Of a DNA stretch of 64,000 bases, positions 1 through 9,806 are shown piece after piece. The notes below the pieces were generated by a model, which was not told the DNA's origin, did no database searches, and worked only from the letters and a program-made list of their open reading frames with translations. The position numbers were made by a program, and so were the translations under genes. Each line of letters begins with the position of its first letter. The stretch's first letter is position 1. The stretch is from Bacillus cereus G9842. GTDB lineage: Bacteria; Bacillota; Bacilli; Bacillales; Bacillaceae_G. The stretch lies in the NCBI RefSeq assembly GCF_000021305.1, contig NC_011772.1:1712001-1776000 (forward strand). The letters are read 5' to 3'.

Positions 1-827
1 CAGGAAAATTAGAACTTTTTTCTCCGCACTCGAAAAAAGTACATATTGATATTGATCCTTCTGAGTTTCATAAAAATGTAACTGTAGAGCATCCCATTGT
101 TGGTGATGTGAAAAAAGCGTTACACATGTTGTTACATATGTCTATTTATACACAAACAGACGAATGGCTTCAGAAAGTAAAGGCATGGAAAGAAGAATAT
201 CCACTTTCTTATAAGCAAAAAGAATCTGAGTTAAAACCACAGCATGTGATCAACTTAGTAAGTGAATTAACGAATGGTGAAGCGATTGTCACAACAGAAG
301 TAGGACAGCATCAAATGTGGGCTGCTCACTTCTATAAAGCAAGAAAACCTCGGACGTTCCTTACCTCTGGAGGATTAGGAACGATGGGGTTTGGTTTTCC
401 AGCAGCAATTGGTGCTCAGCTAGCTAAAAAAGAAGAACTTGTCATTTGTATTGCAGGTGATGCTTCTTTTCAAATGAACATTCAAGAACTACAAACAATT
501 GCTGAAAATAACATCCCTGTAAAAGTATTTATCATAAATAACAAATTTTTAGGGATGGTAAGGCAATGGCAAGAAATGTTTTATGAAAATCGTTTATCAG
601 AATCAAAAATTGGATCGCCAGATTTTGTGAAAGTGGCAGAAGCTTATGGAGTGAAGGGATTAAGAGCGACAAATTCAACAGAGGCGAAACAAGTGATGTT
701 AGAAGCATTTGCTCATGAAGGTCCTGCCGTAGTTGATTTTTGTGTAGAAGAAGGTGAAAACGTATTTCCGATGGTTCCGCCAAACAAAGGGAATAACGAA
801 ATGATTATGAAGAGGTGGGAAGAATGA
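1..827 (+). CDS. ilvB: acetolactate synthase large subunit, C-terminal part (window-truncated)
   Basis: Thiamine-diphosphate enzyme joining two pyruvates, or pyruvate and 2-oxobutyrate, in the first common step of valine and isoleucine synthesis. The reading frame is open from the window edge (codons in phase with base 3), so the gene begins outside and only about the last 275 residues are here. They hold the TPP-binding half: a GGLGTMGFGFPAAIGAQ stretch, the GDASFQMNIQEL metal/TPP motif and the INNKFLGMVRQWQ segment typical of AHAS large subunits. The stop overlaps the ilvN start as ATGA, which suggests translational coupling. The assignment is secure; length and start cannot be judged. Confidence 0.95.
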   Translation, partial: GKLELFSPHSKKVHIDIDPSEFHKNVTVEHPIVGDVKKALHMLLHMSIYTQTDEWLQKVKAWKEEYPLSYKQKESELKPQHVINLVSELTNGEAIVTTEVGQHQMWAAHFYKARKPRTFLTSGGLGTMGFGFPAAIGAQLAKKEELVICIAGDASFQMNIQELQTIAENNIPVKVFIINNKFLGMVRQWQEMFYENRLSESKIGSPDFVKVAEAYGVKGLRATNSTEAKQVMLEAFAHEGPAVVDFCVEEGENVFPMVPPNKGNNEMIMKRWEE

Positions 828-1054
828 GTCATACTTTTTCACTCGTTATTCATAACGAGCCAAGCGTCTTATTACGTATAAGTGGGATTTTTGCTCGGCG
901 TGGTTATTATATTTCTTCTTTACATTTAAATGAAAGAGATACAAGTGGTGTTTCTGAAATGAAACTCACAGCAGTTTGTACTGAAAATGAAGCGACATTA
1001 CTTGTTAGTCAGTTGAAAAAATTAATTGATGTACTGCAAGTAAATAAATTATAA
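824..1054 (+). CDS. ilvN: acetolactate synthase small (regulatory) subunit, short ACT-only form
   Basis: Regulatory partner of IlvB; an ACT domain fills nearly all of its 76 residues ([21 protein letters not shown] is the usual beta-alpha start). I prefer the ATG at 824 over the in-frame GTG at 815, because AGAGGTGGGA (811-820) sits just upstream and the ATG overlaps the ilvB stop as ATGA. Many Bacillus small subunits are about 165-175 residues with a second C-terminal domain. This one lacks that domain, like the short enterobacterial IlvM/IlvN type. There is no sign of a frameshift at its end. Feedback inhibition by valine is therefore uncertain. Confidence 0.88.
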   Translation: MSHTFSLVIHNEPSVLLRISGIFARRGYYISSLHLNERDTSGVSEMKLTAVCTENEATLLVSQLKKLIDVLQVNKL

Positions 1055-1068
1055 GGAGTGTATGGAAT

Positions 1069-2076
1069 ATGAAAACATATTATGAGAAAGATGCAAATGT
1101 AGAGTTATTACAAGGAAAAACTGTTGCAGTAGTTGGTTATGGATCACAAGGTCATGCGCAAGCACAAAATTTACGTGATTCTGGTGTAGAAGTTGTAGTT
1201 GGTGTTCGTCCTGGTAAGTCGTATGAAGTAGCGAAAGCAGATGGATTTGAAGTAATGTCTGTTTCAGAAGCGGTTCGAACCGCACAAGTTGTACAAATGT
1301 TATTGCCAGATGAACAGCAAGCTTATGTGTATAAAGCAGAGGTAGAAGAGAATCTTCGTGAAGGACACATGTTACTTTTCTCACATGGATTTAATATTCA
1401 CTTCGGACAAATTAACCCGCCAAGTTACGTAGATGTAGCGATGGTCGCGCCAAAAAGTCCAGGTCACCTCGTTCGTCGTGTATTTCAAGAAGGAAATGGT
1501 GTTCCGGCATTAGTGGCAGTACATCAAGATGCAACAGGAACAGCATTAAGTTTAGCTCTTGCGTATGCAAAAGGTGTAGGCTGTACACGTGCAGGCGTAA
1601 TTGAAACGACATTCCAAGAAGAAACAGAGACGGATTTATTCGGAGAGCAAGCAGTGCTTTGCGGCGGGGTAACTGCGCTTGTGAAAGCTGGTTTTGAAAC
1701 ATTAACAGAAGGTGGATATCGACCTGAAATTGCATACTTTGAATGTTTGCATGAATTAAAGTTAATTGTTGATTTAATGTACGAAGGCGGTTTAACGAAT
1801 ATGCGCCATTCTATTTCAGATACGGCAGAGTTCGGAGATTATGTAACAGGATCGAGAATTGTTACAGATGAAACGAAGAAGGAAATGAAGCGTGTTTTGA
1901 CAGAAATTCAGCAAGGTGAATTTGCGAAGAAATGGATTTTAGAAAATCAAGCAGGGCGTCCAACGTATAATGCGATGAAAAAAGCAGAGCGAAATCATCA
2001 GTTAGAAAAAGTAGGGGCAGAGCTTCGTGAAATGATGAGCTGGATTCATGCACCGAAAGAATTAGTGAAAAAATAG
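1069..2076 (+). CDS. ilvC: ketol-acid reductoisomerase
   Basis: NADPH- and Mg-dependent enzyme converting acetolactate or acetohydroxybutyrate to the dihydroxy acid; second common step of valine/isoleucine synthesis. The 335-residue length is standard for the short class I form. The N-terminal Rossmann fold has the [17 protein letters not shown] nucleotide-binding motif (about residues 24-40). The C-terminal knotted domain carries the acidic metal-site stretches around [19 protein letters not shown]. The start follows AAGGAGTG (1053-1060). It lies 14 bases after ilvN and in the same operon. Confidence 0.96.
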   Translation: MKTYYEKDANVELLQGKTVAVVGYGSQGHAQAQNLRDSGVEVVVGVRPGKSYEVAKADGFEVMSVSEAVRTAQVVQMLLPDEQQAYVYKAEVEENLREGHMLLFSHGFNIHFGQINPPSYVDVAMVAPKSPGHLVRRVFQEGNGVPALVAVHQDATGTALSLALAYAKGVGCTRAGVIETTFQEETETDLFGEQAVLCGGVTALVKAGFETLTEGGYRPEIAYFECLHELKLIVDLMYEGGLTNMRHSISDTAEFGDYVTGSRIVTDETKKEMKRVLTEIQQGEFAKKWILENQAGRPTYNAMKKAERNHQLEKVGAELREMMSWIHAPKELVKK

Positions 2077-2122
2077 AGTAAGTGATTGTAAGTGAAAAAT
2101 ACGTAAGAGGGGATTTGACAAG

Positions 2123-3796
2123 ATGAGAAGTGACATGATTAAAAAAGGTTTTGATAAAGCGCCGCACCGTAGTTTATTAAAAGCAACTGGTTTGAAAGAT
2201 GAAGATTTTGATAAACCTTTCATAGCGATTTGTAATTCTTTTATTGAAATTATTCCAGGGCATAAGCACTTGAACGAGTTTGGGAAACTTGTAAAAGAGG
2301 CAGTTCGCGCGGCAGGTATGGTACCATTCGAATTCAATACGATTGGAGTTGACGATGGTATTGCGATGGGACATATCGGTATGCGTTATTCTCTTCCGAG
2401 TCGTGAAATTATTGCAGATTCAGTAGAAACGGTTGTAAATGCACACTGGTTTGACGGCATGATTTGTATCCCAAATTGTGACAAAATTACACCTGGTATG
2501 ATGATGGCTGCACTACGTATTAACATTCCGACTGTGTTTGTTTCAGGCGGCCCGATGGCAGCAGGAAAAACATCTAAAGGAGAAGTTGTCGATTTAAGTT
2601 CTGTTTTTGAAGGAGTAGGAGCTTATCAATCTGGGAAAATTTCAGAAGAAGAATTAAAGGATATTGAAGATCATGGCTGTCCATCTTGTGGTTCTTGTTC
2701 CGGAATGTTTACGGCGAACTCTATGAACTGTTTATGTGAAGTGTTAGGTTTAGCTCTTCCTGGTAACGGGAGTATTTTAGCAATTGATCCAAGACGTGAA
2801 GAGTTAATTAAACAAGCAGCAGAGAAATTAAAAATTTTAATTGAAAGAGATATTAAACCAAGAGACATCGTAACGGAAGAAGCGATTGATGATGCGTTCG
2901 CGCTTGATATGGCAATGGGTGGATCAACGAATACAGTATTGCACACATTAGCTCTCGCACAAGAAGCGGGTTTAGATTACGATATGAATCGCATTGATGC
3001 CGTTTCAAGACGTGTACCACATTTATGTAAAGTAAGCCCTGCTTCCAATTGGCACATGGAAGATATTGATCGAGCGGGTGGGATTAGTGCAATTTTGAAA
3101 GAGATAAGCCGAAAAGAAGGGGTGCTTCATCTAGACCGAATAACGGCTACCGGGCAGACGTTAAGAGAAAACATTGCTCATGCAGAGATTAAAGATAAGG
3201 AAGTTATTCATTCTCTCGAAAACCCTCATAGTGAAGAAGGGGGATTACGTATATTAAAAGGAAACCTTGCGAAAGATGGAGCGGTTATTAAAAGCGGTGC
3301 AACAGAGGTAAAGCGTTTTGAAGGACCTTGCGTTATTTTTAATTCACAAGATGAGGCGCTTGCGGGCATTATGCTTGGAAAAGTGAAGAAAGGCGATGTA
3401 GTTGTTATTCGCTATGAAGGACCAAGAGGTGGCCCTGGTATGCCAGAGATGTTAGCGCCAACTTCAGCGATTGCTGGAATGGGATTAGGTGCAGATGTTG
3501 CGCTATTAACGGATGGTCGTTTCTCGGGTGCTTCACGTGGTATTTCAGTAGGACATATTTCACCAGAAGCAGCTGCGGGTGGAACGATTGCACTTCTTGA
3601 ACAAGGGGATATTGTATGTATTGATGTTGAAGAACGCTTGCTAGAAGTAAGAGTTAGTGATGAAGAATTAGATAAGCGTAAAAAAGAATGGAAACGACCA
3701 GAAGCGAAAGTGAAAACTGGCTGGCTTGGACGTTATGCACAGATGGTAACATCGGCGAATACAGGTGCAGTTCTAAAAATCCCGGATTTTGATTGA
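2123..3796 (+). CDS. ilvD: dihydroxy-acid dehydratase
   Basis: Fe-S dehydratase forming 2-ketoisovalerate or 2-keto-3-methylvalerate, the third common step. The 557 residues match the IlvD/Edd family. Cluster cysteines are visible in [12 protein letters not shown] and in the [19 protein letters not shown] block, and the [17 protein letters not shown] segment near residue 435 is diagnostic. The start ATG follows AGAGGGGATTTGACAAG. The 46-base gap after ilvC holds no terminator, so it should be co-transcribed with its neighbours. Confidence 0.96.
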   Translation: MRSDMIKKGFDKAPHRSLLKATGLKDEDFDKPFIAICNSFIEIIPGHKHLNEFGKLVKEAVRAAGMVPFEFNTIGVDDGIAMGHIGMRYSLPSREIIADSVETVVNAHWFDGMICIPNCDKITPGMMMAALRINIPTVFVSGGPMAAGKTSKGEVVDLSSVFEGVGAYQSGKISEEELKDIEDHGCPSCGSCSGMFTANSMNCLCEVLGLALPGNGSILAIDPRREELIKQAAEKLKILIERDIKPRDIVTEEAIDDAFALDMAMGGSTNTVLHTLALAQEAGLDYDMNRIDAVSRRVPHLCKVSPASNWHMEDIDRAGGISAILKEISRKEGVLHLDRITATGQTLRENIAHAEIKDKEVIHSLENPHSEEGGLRILKGNLAKDGAVIKSGATEVKRFEGPCVIFNSQDEALAGIMLGKVKKGDVVVIRYEGPRGGPGMPEMLAPTSAIAGMGLGADVALLTDGRFSGASRGISVGHISPEAAAGGTIALLEQGDIVCIDVEERLLEVRVSDEELDKRKKEWKRPEAKVKTGWLGRYAQMVTSANTGAVLKIPDFD

Positions 3797-3827
3797 GCCA
3801 ATTTAAAAGAGATAAGGATGATATATA

Positions 3828-5090
3828 ATGGTGCAGAAGGTAAAGGAGAGAGTGAAAATTGAAGATATCTTAATGGCTCATAATTGCATGAAAGATATCG
3901 TTATTAAAACACCGTTACAACGTGATACAGTTTTATCTGAGAAATATGATTGTGACGTTTATGTAAAACGAGAAGACTTACAATTGATTCGCTCTTTCAA
4001 AATTCGTGGTGCGTACAATTTAATTCAAAGTTTATCAAAAGAACAATTACAAAACGGTGTTGTATGCGCGAGCGCTGGTAATCATGCGCAAGGAGTTGCT
4101 TATACGTGTAATTTATTGAAGATTGCGTCAAAAATCTTCATGCCGACGACAACACCTAAACAAAAAGTATCACAAGTACAATTTTTCGGTGGTGATTTTG
4201 CGGAAATCGTATTAGTTGGTGATACATTTGATAGCTCTTTCCAAGAAGCGCAGCGCTATTGTGAAGAAAATAGAATGACGTTCGTTCATCCGTTTGATGA
4301 TCCGTATGTAGTTGCTGGTCAAGGGACAGTTGCAGTTGAAATTATGCATGATATGGAGAAATCGGTTGACTATATCTTTACGGCAATCGGCGGTGGTGGG
4401 TTAGCATCAGGTGTTGGTACATATGTGAAAGGTGTTAGTCCTGCTACAAAGGTTATTGGTGTAGAGCCGATGGGAGCTGCATCTATGAAAGAGGCTTTTC
4501 TTCAAAATGAAAATGTCGCATTAGAGAAAATAGATAGTTTTGTTGATGGGGCAGCTGTTAAAAAAGTAGGAAAGTTAACATTTGAAACTTGTAAAGATGT
4601 AATTGATGACATTGTTTTAGTACCAGAGGGAAAAGTTTGTACGACGATTTTAGAACTGTATAAGAAAAATGCAATTGTAGCTGAACCGGCTGGTGCACTA
4701 TCTATTGCAGCGCTTGATTTATATAGAGATGAAATAAAGGGTAAAACAGTTGTATGCACGCTAAGTGGTGGAAATAACGATATTGATAGAATGCAAGAAA
4801 TGAAAGAACGTTCGCTCATTTACGAAGGATTAAAACATTACTTCATTATTGAATTCCCGCAACGTTCAGGTGCGCTAAGAGAATTTCTTGATAAAGGATT
4901 AGGACCAGAAGATGATATTACGCGCTTTGAATACATTAAGAAACATAATAAAGAAAATGGTCCAGCGTTAGTCGGCGTAGAGTTGAAACATAAAGAAGAT
5001 TATGAGCAATTAATTACTCGCTTTAAAGAAAATAATATTCAATTTATGGAGCTTAATAAAAATCCCATCTTGTTTGATTTACTTATTTAA
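3828..5090 (+). CDS. ilvA: threonine dehydratase, biosynthetic
   Basis: PLP enzyme deaminating threonine to 2-oxobutyrate, the isoleucine-specific entry step, and last gene of the operon. Of 420 residues, the N-terminal catalytic fold has the PLP lysine (Lys58, in RSFKIRGAYN), the SAGNHAQGVA motif and the glycine-rich GGGGLASG phosphate loop. The last ~85 residues form a single ACT-like regulatory domain (HYFIIEFPQRSGALREF), the short layout seen in Bacillus IlvA rather than the two-domain E. coli form. The ATG follows GATAAGGATG. The operon ends at the hairpin at 5127. Confidence 0.95.
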   Translation: MVQKVKERVKIEDILMAHNCMKDIVIKTPLQRDTVLSEKYDCDVYVKREDLQLIRSFKIRGAYNLIQSLSKEQLQNGVVCASAGNHAQGVAYTCNLLKIASKIFMPTTTPKQKVSQVQFFGGDFAEIVLVGDTFDSSFQEAQRYCEENRMTFVHPFDDPYVVAGQGTVAVEIMHDMEKSVDYIFTAIGGGGLASGVGTYVKGVSPATKVIGVEPMGAASMKEAFLQNENVALEKIDSFVDGAAVKKVGKLTFETCKDVIDDIVLVPEGKVCTTILELYKKNAIVAEPAGALSIAALDLYRDEIKGKTVVCTLSGGNNDIDRMQEMKERSLIYEGLKHYFIIEFPQRSGALREFLDKGLGPEDDITRFEYIKKHNKENGPALVGVELKHKEDYEQLITRFKENNIQFMELNKNPILFDLLI

Positions 5091-5126
5091 TAGAAGGAAA
5101 GGGATAACATACGGTTTTACTAGAAA

Positions 5127-5176
5127 TAAAAAAGATAGATATAAGCAGTAGAAACGCTACTTGTATCTATCTTTTT
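5127..5176. terminator. bidirectional rho-independent terminator after ilvA
   Basis: AAAAAGATAGATA and TATCTATCTTTTT pair across a partly paired loop, with A and T tracts on both sides. The hairpin can stop the ilv operon on the + strand and the small membrane-protein gene on the - strand, which ends 5 bases beyond it. Confidence 0.85.
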
Positions 5177-5180
5177 ATAG

Positions 5181-5414
5181 TTAAACTAAATATTTTCCAT
5201 ATTCAAGAAGGATAAAGCTAGTTAACCAAAAGAGTATCGCAATACGAATGATTACATACATAGTAAATTCAAAGGTAGTAAGTTTTCGTTCGCGTTTTAT
5301 TTTTTTTAGAAGTCTAACAGAGAAAATTGAACATAAAAGTAGAACGGCTATAGATATTTTATAAATATTCTCTAACAAACTTACATTTTCTAATAAGTCT
5401 TTCAGCATGTTCAT
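5181..5414 (-). CDS. small two-helix membrane protein, function unknown
   Basis: A 77-residue protein with two hydrophobic segments (about residues 18-35 and 51-70) separated by a basic KKIKRERK loop, so it is probably a two-pass membrane protein. I do not recognise a family. AGGT lies just before the first ATG; a second in-frame ATG follows two codons later, so the start may shift slightly. It converges on ilvA at a shared terminator and is followed on its own strand, downstream of a CapA-like gene, by no other partner. Confidence 0.6.
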   Translation of the reverse strand: MNMLKDLLENVSLLENIYKISIAVLLLCSIFSVRLLKKIKRERKLTTFEFTMYVIIRIAILFWLTSFILLEYGKYLV

Positions 5415-5460
5415 TACCTATTCTGTAATGTATGTTACAGAGAAATAGATCTTGAGCTGT

Positions 5461-6564
5461 CTAGTTTCGTTTGTTTTTTATTTTCCCTGTAGCATCAATT
5501 TCTACATCAGTTGAAATTGTTTGTAAATATTGAAGAGCTTTTTTCTTTTCTTCCTCATTTACAGGGGAAACTTGGTTGTTACGAATGATGTAAGGATTGA
5601 ATGACATTTGTACATCCTTTCCTTTAAAAGTTAAAGTTAATACGCCAGTTTCGGCGCTTTTCCCACTCACATAACTTGGGAATAAAAAGTTACCTAATGA
5701 ATAAGCGATAGGAACTTTATTATAATACTCAAATCCTTGTAACCAATGCGGGTGACTCCCGACAATCGCGTCAGCTCCTGCTTCAACCATTTTAGGTACA
5801 TATTGTTTTTGGTATTCTACTGGACGATTTGATTTTTCAACGCCCCAATGCATATAGACGATTAAATAGTCTGCATCTTGTTTTTGCTCTTTAATTGTTT
5901 TTGTTACGAGATTTAAATCATATCCGTTTGCAACACCAGGTTTATTGTTACCAGCTACCCAGTTCGTATCAGGCATAAATCGAACGAAGGAAAGAAATTT
6001 GAACTTTTTCCCTTTTACAGTCATTTCTCGTGCTGTATATGCATCTTTTGCATTTTTTCCGGCTCCGATATAAGGGAATTTTAATTTTTCTACGTGAGAA
6101 ATCGTGTCTAATAATCCATCTTGCCCATAATCAAGTGTATGGTTATTTCCGATATTTACGATGTCATATCCAGTGTTTTTTATAGCTTGTAGCGTGGATG
6201 GATCACTTTTAATCCAAAACAGTTGTCCAGGAGCTTTCTTTTCTCTCGTTGTAAATGCTGACTCTAAATTAACGAAAGAAATATCAGCTTTTGTTATTTC
6301 TTCTTTTACATGTTGGAATGGATAATCAGCCCCATTTTTTTCGATTACAGGACGTAATTGCCAATCGAACATTGTATCACCAGAGAAAGTGAGTGTAATT
6401 TCCGGGTCTTCTATTTTCTTTTCACTTGTTGAAGCGGTTTTACTAGATTTGTTTTGCAAATCGGGTTTGTCTTTCGCTTTTGAAGTAAAAGAGTAGTTAA
6501 TTAATAAAACAATTGGTGTAATGCAAAAGGCTATTAACAGAAATCGTTTTAGTAAAGTTTTCAT
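5461..6564 (-). CDS. CapA / PGA_cap-family metallophosphatase-like protein, membrane anchored
   Basis: A 367-residue protein with an N-terminal hydrophobic anchor (LLKRFLLIAFCITPIVLLIN) and an extracytoplasmic PGA_cap domain, related to CapA of poly-gamma-glutamate synthesis. The calcineurin-like metal-site blocks are all visible: TLTFSGDTMFD, NLESAFT, IGNNHTLDYG, VGSHPHWLQG and SLGNFLF. I use the ATG at 6564 because AAGGGACGG lies just upstream; an ATG 14 codons earlier has no good site. No capB or capC lies nearby, so a role in a poly-glutamate capsule is not implied; stand-alone CapA-like proteins are common in Bacillus. Confidence 0.85.
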   Translation of the reverse strand: MKTLLKRFLLIAFCITPIVLLINYSFTSKAKDKPDLQNKSSKTASTSEKKIEDPEITLTFSGDTMFDWQLRPVIEKNGADYPFQHVKEEITKADISFVNLESAFTTREKKAPGQLFWIKSDPSTLQAIKNTGYDIVNIGNNHTLDYGQDGLLDTISHVEKLKFPYIGAGKNAKDAYTAREMTVKGKKFKFLSFVRFMPDTNWVAGNNKPGVANGYDLNLVTKTIKEQKQDADYLIVYMHWGVEKSNRPVEYQKQYVPKMVEAGADAIVGSHPHWLQGFEYYNKVPIAYSLGNFLFPSYVSGKSAETGVLTLTFKGKDVQMSFNPYIIRNNQVSPVNEEEKKKALQYLQTISTDVEIDATGKIKNKRN

Positions 6565-6782
6565 AAATACCGTCCCTTTTGAATTTATACCGCAATTTGT
6601 GGGCAATAAAACTCACGTTAATTAAAGTTTCACATTATGTATTACTACAAAAAAAATTGCGGTTTATGTTGTGGAAAACATTTGTTAATATTCTTAATAT
6701 TAAGTTAACATATAGATAACCTGTAAATCAATGTATAAACCAAAATATAGAAATAAAGAATTCGAAGGGTGAAGAATAAGAA

Positions 6783-7499
6783 ATGGTTATATTAGGAGCA
6801 GTTGTAAATGGGATTTGTATTATATTTGGTACTTTACTAGGTAAATTATTTAGTAGGATTCCAGAAAGTATGAAGGGAACAATTATGCATGCAATCGGTT
6901 TAGCGGTTACTGTACTTGGGCTTCAAATGGCATTGAAAAGTGAAAATTTTCTTGTTGTCATACTAAGTTTAGTGATTGGTACCGTCATCGGGGAATGGCT
7001 ACAATTAGAGAGAAAGTTAAAACATTTAGGGGATTGGCTAGAAAATAAAGTTGGATCAAAAGGGAAAGGGAGCATATCAGAAGGCTTTGTAACTGCTACT
7101 TTAATTTTTGCAATAGGTGCGATGGGCATACTTGGTGCACTCGACAGCGGGATTCGTGGCAATCATGATATTTTATTTACAAAGGCGATTATCGATGGAT
7201 TTATTTCTATTATATTAACGACAACTTTAGGAATTGGTGTAGTATTTTCGGCGATTCCAGTTATTTTATACGAAGGAGGGATTGCGGTTTTTGCAACACA
7301 AATTAATAGTTTGGTCCCGAAAGAATTAATGAATCAATTTATAGTGGAAATGACAGCTACAGGTGGTATTATGATAGCCGCTATTGGATTGAACTTACTT
7401 GGTGTTATTAAAATTAAGGTGGCAAATTTATTGCCAGGTATATTGGTAGTTGGAATAATCGTTTCACTTATTTATGGTTACGGTTTACTAGTAAAGTAA
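6783..7499 (+). CDS. DUF554 family membrane protein (YdfK/YqgA-like)
   Basis: A 238-residue polytopic membrane protein with about six hydrophobic segments. The opening GAVVNGICIIFGTLLGKLF and the central AIGAMGILGALDSGI motif are typical of the DUF554 family, whose biochemical role is not established. The ATG follows GGGTGAAGAAT. The next gene starts 18 bases after its stop, so the two may be co-transcribed. Confidence 0.85.
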   Translation: MVILGAVVNGICIIFGTLLGKLFSRIPESMKGTIMHAIGLAVTVLGLQMALKSENFLVVILSLVIGTVIGEWLQLERKLKHLGDWLENKVGSKGKGSISEGFVTATLIFAIGAMGILGALDSGIRGNHDILFTKAIIDGFISIILTTTLGIGVVFSAIPVILYEGGIAVFATQINSLVPKELMNQFIVEMTATGGIMIAAIGLNLLGVIKIKVANLLPGILVVGIIVSLIYGYGLLVK

Positions 7500-7517
7500 T
7501 AGGAGATGGAGATACAT

Positions 7518-8369
7518 ATGGAGGAGTATAAATTTACAAAACGTGTTCATAACATATTGAAGATTGCAGCAGAAGAGGCAGAAAGTAATATCATTCAACC
7601 AGCTCATCTGTTTATCGGTATGTGTAAAGAAGGTACTGGAGTTTGTAGCGAGTTGTATATGTATTTGTTCCGTAAAGTGGGGATAGAGTTTTCAGAAAAA
7701 CTTTCAATACGAAAACAATACGACTCACCGTATCAAGAGTATGAAAAAATAGGACAATATAAGGTATCTTATAAGGTGCTAGAAATTTTACAAATAGCGA
7801 AGAAACGTATGGAACGTTTCCAGCAAGTAATAATGAATGAAGGACATGTTATATATGCACTATTTCATGTAGATACGTTTATTGGAAATGTACAAATAAA
7901 AAAAGATATATTACGTATTATAGCTGAGCCAAGAGATTTAGCGGTCGATCTAAAATGTTTTGTTCCTACTTATAATCACTTAATTTGTACTGTTAGAAAG
8001 GCTAGCCCTTCTGATTTTGAAAAATTAGCAAGTTTTGTTAAAGAGGAATTTGGTGAACGTTGGTTACATTCAATAGAGTATGGATTTCGTACATATAAAG
8101 ATAATTTACCTATTTATATAGCAGAACAAGAAGAAGTGATAGTAGGTTTCGCTTGTTATGATGTAGTGAGAGGAAAGAAGGGATTGTTTGGTCCAATGGG
8201 CACAGCGAAAAAAAATCGTGTGAATGGTGTAGGGAAGCAATTGTTATATCGTTGTTTACATAGTATGAAGAAAGAAGGATATGAATACGCAATTATTGGA
8301 CAAGCAGGTCCGGTTGAGTTTTATGAGCGATGTTGTAATGCACGTTTAATACCGGTAGAGAGTAATTAA
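7518..8369 (+). CDS. Clp N-terminal domain fused to a GNAT acetyltransferase
   Basis: A 283-residue two-domain protein. Residues 1 to about 145 resemble the Clp N-domain repeat of ClpC/ClpA (FTKRVHNILKIAAEEAES, then PAHLFIGMCKEGTG). Residues ~155-283 are a GNAT acyltransferase with the acetyl-CoA loop region MGTAKKNRVNGVGKQLLYR. No AAA+ ATPase or Walker motif is present, so it cannot be an unfoldase. I chose the ATG at 7518: the ATG at 7506 abuts AGGAG with no spacing, whereas the same AGGAG is well placed for 7518. The Clp-like part may recruit substrates or phosphoarginine-type ligands to the acetyltransferase; that is inference. Confidence 0.8.
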   Translation: MEEYKFTKRVHNILKIAAEEAESNIIQPAHLFIGMCKEGTGVCSELYMYLFRKVGIEFSEKLSIRKQYDSPYQEYEKIGQYKVSYKVLEILQIAKKRMERFQQVIMNEGHVIYALFHVDTFIGNVQIKKDILRIIAEPRDLAVDLKCFVPTYNHLICTVRKASPSDFEKLASFVKEEFGERWLHSIEYGFRTYKDNLPIYIAEQEEVIVGFACYDVVRGKKGLFGPMGTAKKNRVNGVGKQLLYRCLHSMKKEGYEYAIIGQAGPVEFYERCCNARLIPVESN

Positions 8370-8400
8370 CCAACTCCATATATGGGAGTTGGTTTTTTTA
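8368..8400 (+). terminator. rho-independent terminator
   Basis: AACCAACTCC and GGGAGTTGGTT pair over a short AT loop, followed by a run of seven T. It starts at the stop codon of the Clp-N/GNAT gene. Confidence 0.9.
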
Positions 8401-8536
8401 TGAAAATAATGTAGAGATGTAGTGATTTTCACTAGAAAATAGCGGGTTTTGTAGTGGATTTTACAAATAAAGCAAATTACTAAACTTTTTACAAGAAAGG
8501 GTGTAGAATGGGTATCTAAAGAAAGAAGGTGTGAAA

Positions 8537-9751
8537 ATGGCCAGCTGGAAACGAAATTTGATGATTTGTTGGCTAGGTTGTTTTACCACTGCAGCCGGTA
8601 TGAGTTTAGTAATTCCTTTTTTATCTTTTTATATTGAGGAATTAGGAGTAACTGGCACTTCAAGTATTGCACAGTGGTCGGGACTTACATTTGGTGTAAC
8701 ATTTTTAATGGGTGCGATCGTATCACCAATATGGGGAAAGCTTGGTGATATACATGGACGGAAATTGATGCTTATTCGTGCGAGCCTTGGTATGGCGATT
8801 ATTATGACGCTTATGGGGTTTGTAACGGACGTGTATCAACTAGTCGCACTAAGATTTTTGATGGGAGCGGTATCTGGTTTCCTTTCAACGGCGATGACAT
8901 TTATTGCAGCAGAAACTCCGAAAGAGCATTCAGGTTGGGCAATTTCCACAATTTCAACTGGGGGCGTGAGCGGTTCTTTACTTGGCCCTTTACTTGGAGG
9001 ATATTTGTCTGAGTTAATTGGAATGCGCCATGTTTTTCTTGTTACAGGAGCTTTTTTATTCCTTTCTTTTCTCATCGTTTTTTTCTTCCTACATGAAGAG
9101 AATCACTCCGCTCAAGCAAAAAAAGTACAACCGAAAAAAGTATGGACGATGGTTCCATCAAAGCATTTAATTATTAGTTTATTTGTAACAACATTTATTA
9201 TTCAACTTGCGAACATGTCAATTCAACCTATTATTACATTGTATGTAAAGAATTTAGAAGGCCCAGGAACAGCTCATATTGAAATGATTGCAGGTGCAGT
9301 CATGTCTGCGACAGGTTTAGCTATTATTATGGCAGCTCCTAAGCTAGGTAGATTATCAGATCAAATTGGTCCTCAAAAAACGTTAGTTGTAGCGTTGTTT
9401 GCTGCAGGAATTATTTTTATCCCGCAAGCATTTGTAACCTCAGCTTGGCAACTATTAATTCTTCGATTTTTATTAGGTATCGCACAAGCAGGATTATTAC
9501 CTTCCGTACAAACTCTACTAAAACAACATACACCAACCCATGTAACGGGACGAATATTTGGATATAATCAATCGTTTCAGTTTTTAGGAAATATGATTGG
9601 ACCAGTACTTGGTGGACAAATTGCAGCACATGCGGGCTTCCAATATGTTTTCTTCTCTACATCATCACTATTATTTATTGCGTGCATTTGGGTTTATTTT
9701 CATAATAAGAACGAAGAGGTATCAGAGAAACGACATTTGGAAGTTAGTTAA
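8537..9751 (+). CDS. MFS multidrug exporter, MdtG-like
   Basis: A 404-residue major facilitator protein with twelve predicted membrane helices. The opening WKRNLMICWLGCFTTAAGMS, the ASWKR start, the GKLGDIHGRKLMLIRASLGM loop 2-3 signature and the STGGVSGSLLGPLLGG antiporter motif align closely by eye with E. coli MdtG. Expected role: proton-driven export of small toxic compounds. AGAAGGTG lies before both a GTG (8531) and the ATG at 8537; spacing favours the ATG. It is a single-gene unit with a terminator on each side. Confidence 0.85.
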   Translation: MASWKRNLMICWLGCFTTAAGMSLVIPFLSFYIEELGVTGTSSIAQWSGLTFGVTFLMGAIVSPIWGKLGDIHGRKLMLIRASLGMAIIMTLMGFVTDVYQLVALRFLMGAVSGFLSTAMTFIAAETPKEHSGWAISTISTGGVSGSLLGPLLGGYLSELIGMRHVFLVTGAFLFLSFLIVFFFLHEENHSAQAKKVQPKKVWTMVPSKHLIISLFVTTFIIQLANMSIQPIITLYVKNLEGPGTAHIEMIAGAVMSATGLAIIMAAPKLGRLSDQIGPQKTLVVALFAAGIIFIPQAFVTSAWQLLILRFLLGIAQAGLLPSVQTLLKQHTPTHVTGRIFGYNQSFQFLGNMIGPVLGGQIAAHAGFQYVFFSTSSLLFIACIWVYFHNKNEEVSEKRHLEVS

Positions 9752-9765
9752 CTAAGTGAATGAAA

Positions 9766-9806
9766 AAGAAGAGGATGAAGCAACGATTGCTTCATCCTTT
9801 TCTTTA
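9766..9806. terminator. bidirectional terminator between MFS exporter and dioxygenase family gene
   Basis: A perfect GGATGAAGCAA / TTGCTTCATCC stem with an A-rich left flank and T-rich right flank. It serves the converging genes on both strands and touches the last codon of the minus-strand gene. Confidence 0.88.

Noticed and set aside
1049..2337. Several long open frames on the minus strand opposite ilvC and ilvD
   Set aside because: They lie wholly within convincing genes, have no ribosome sites, and their products are Leu/His-rich low-complexity translations typical of antisense frames.
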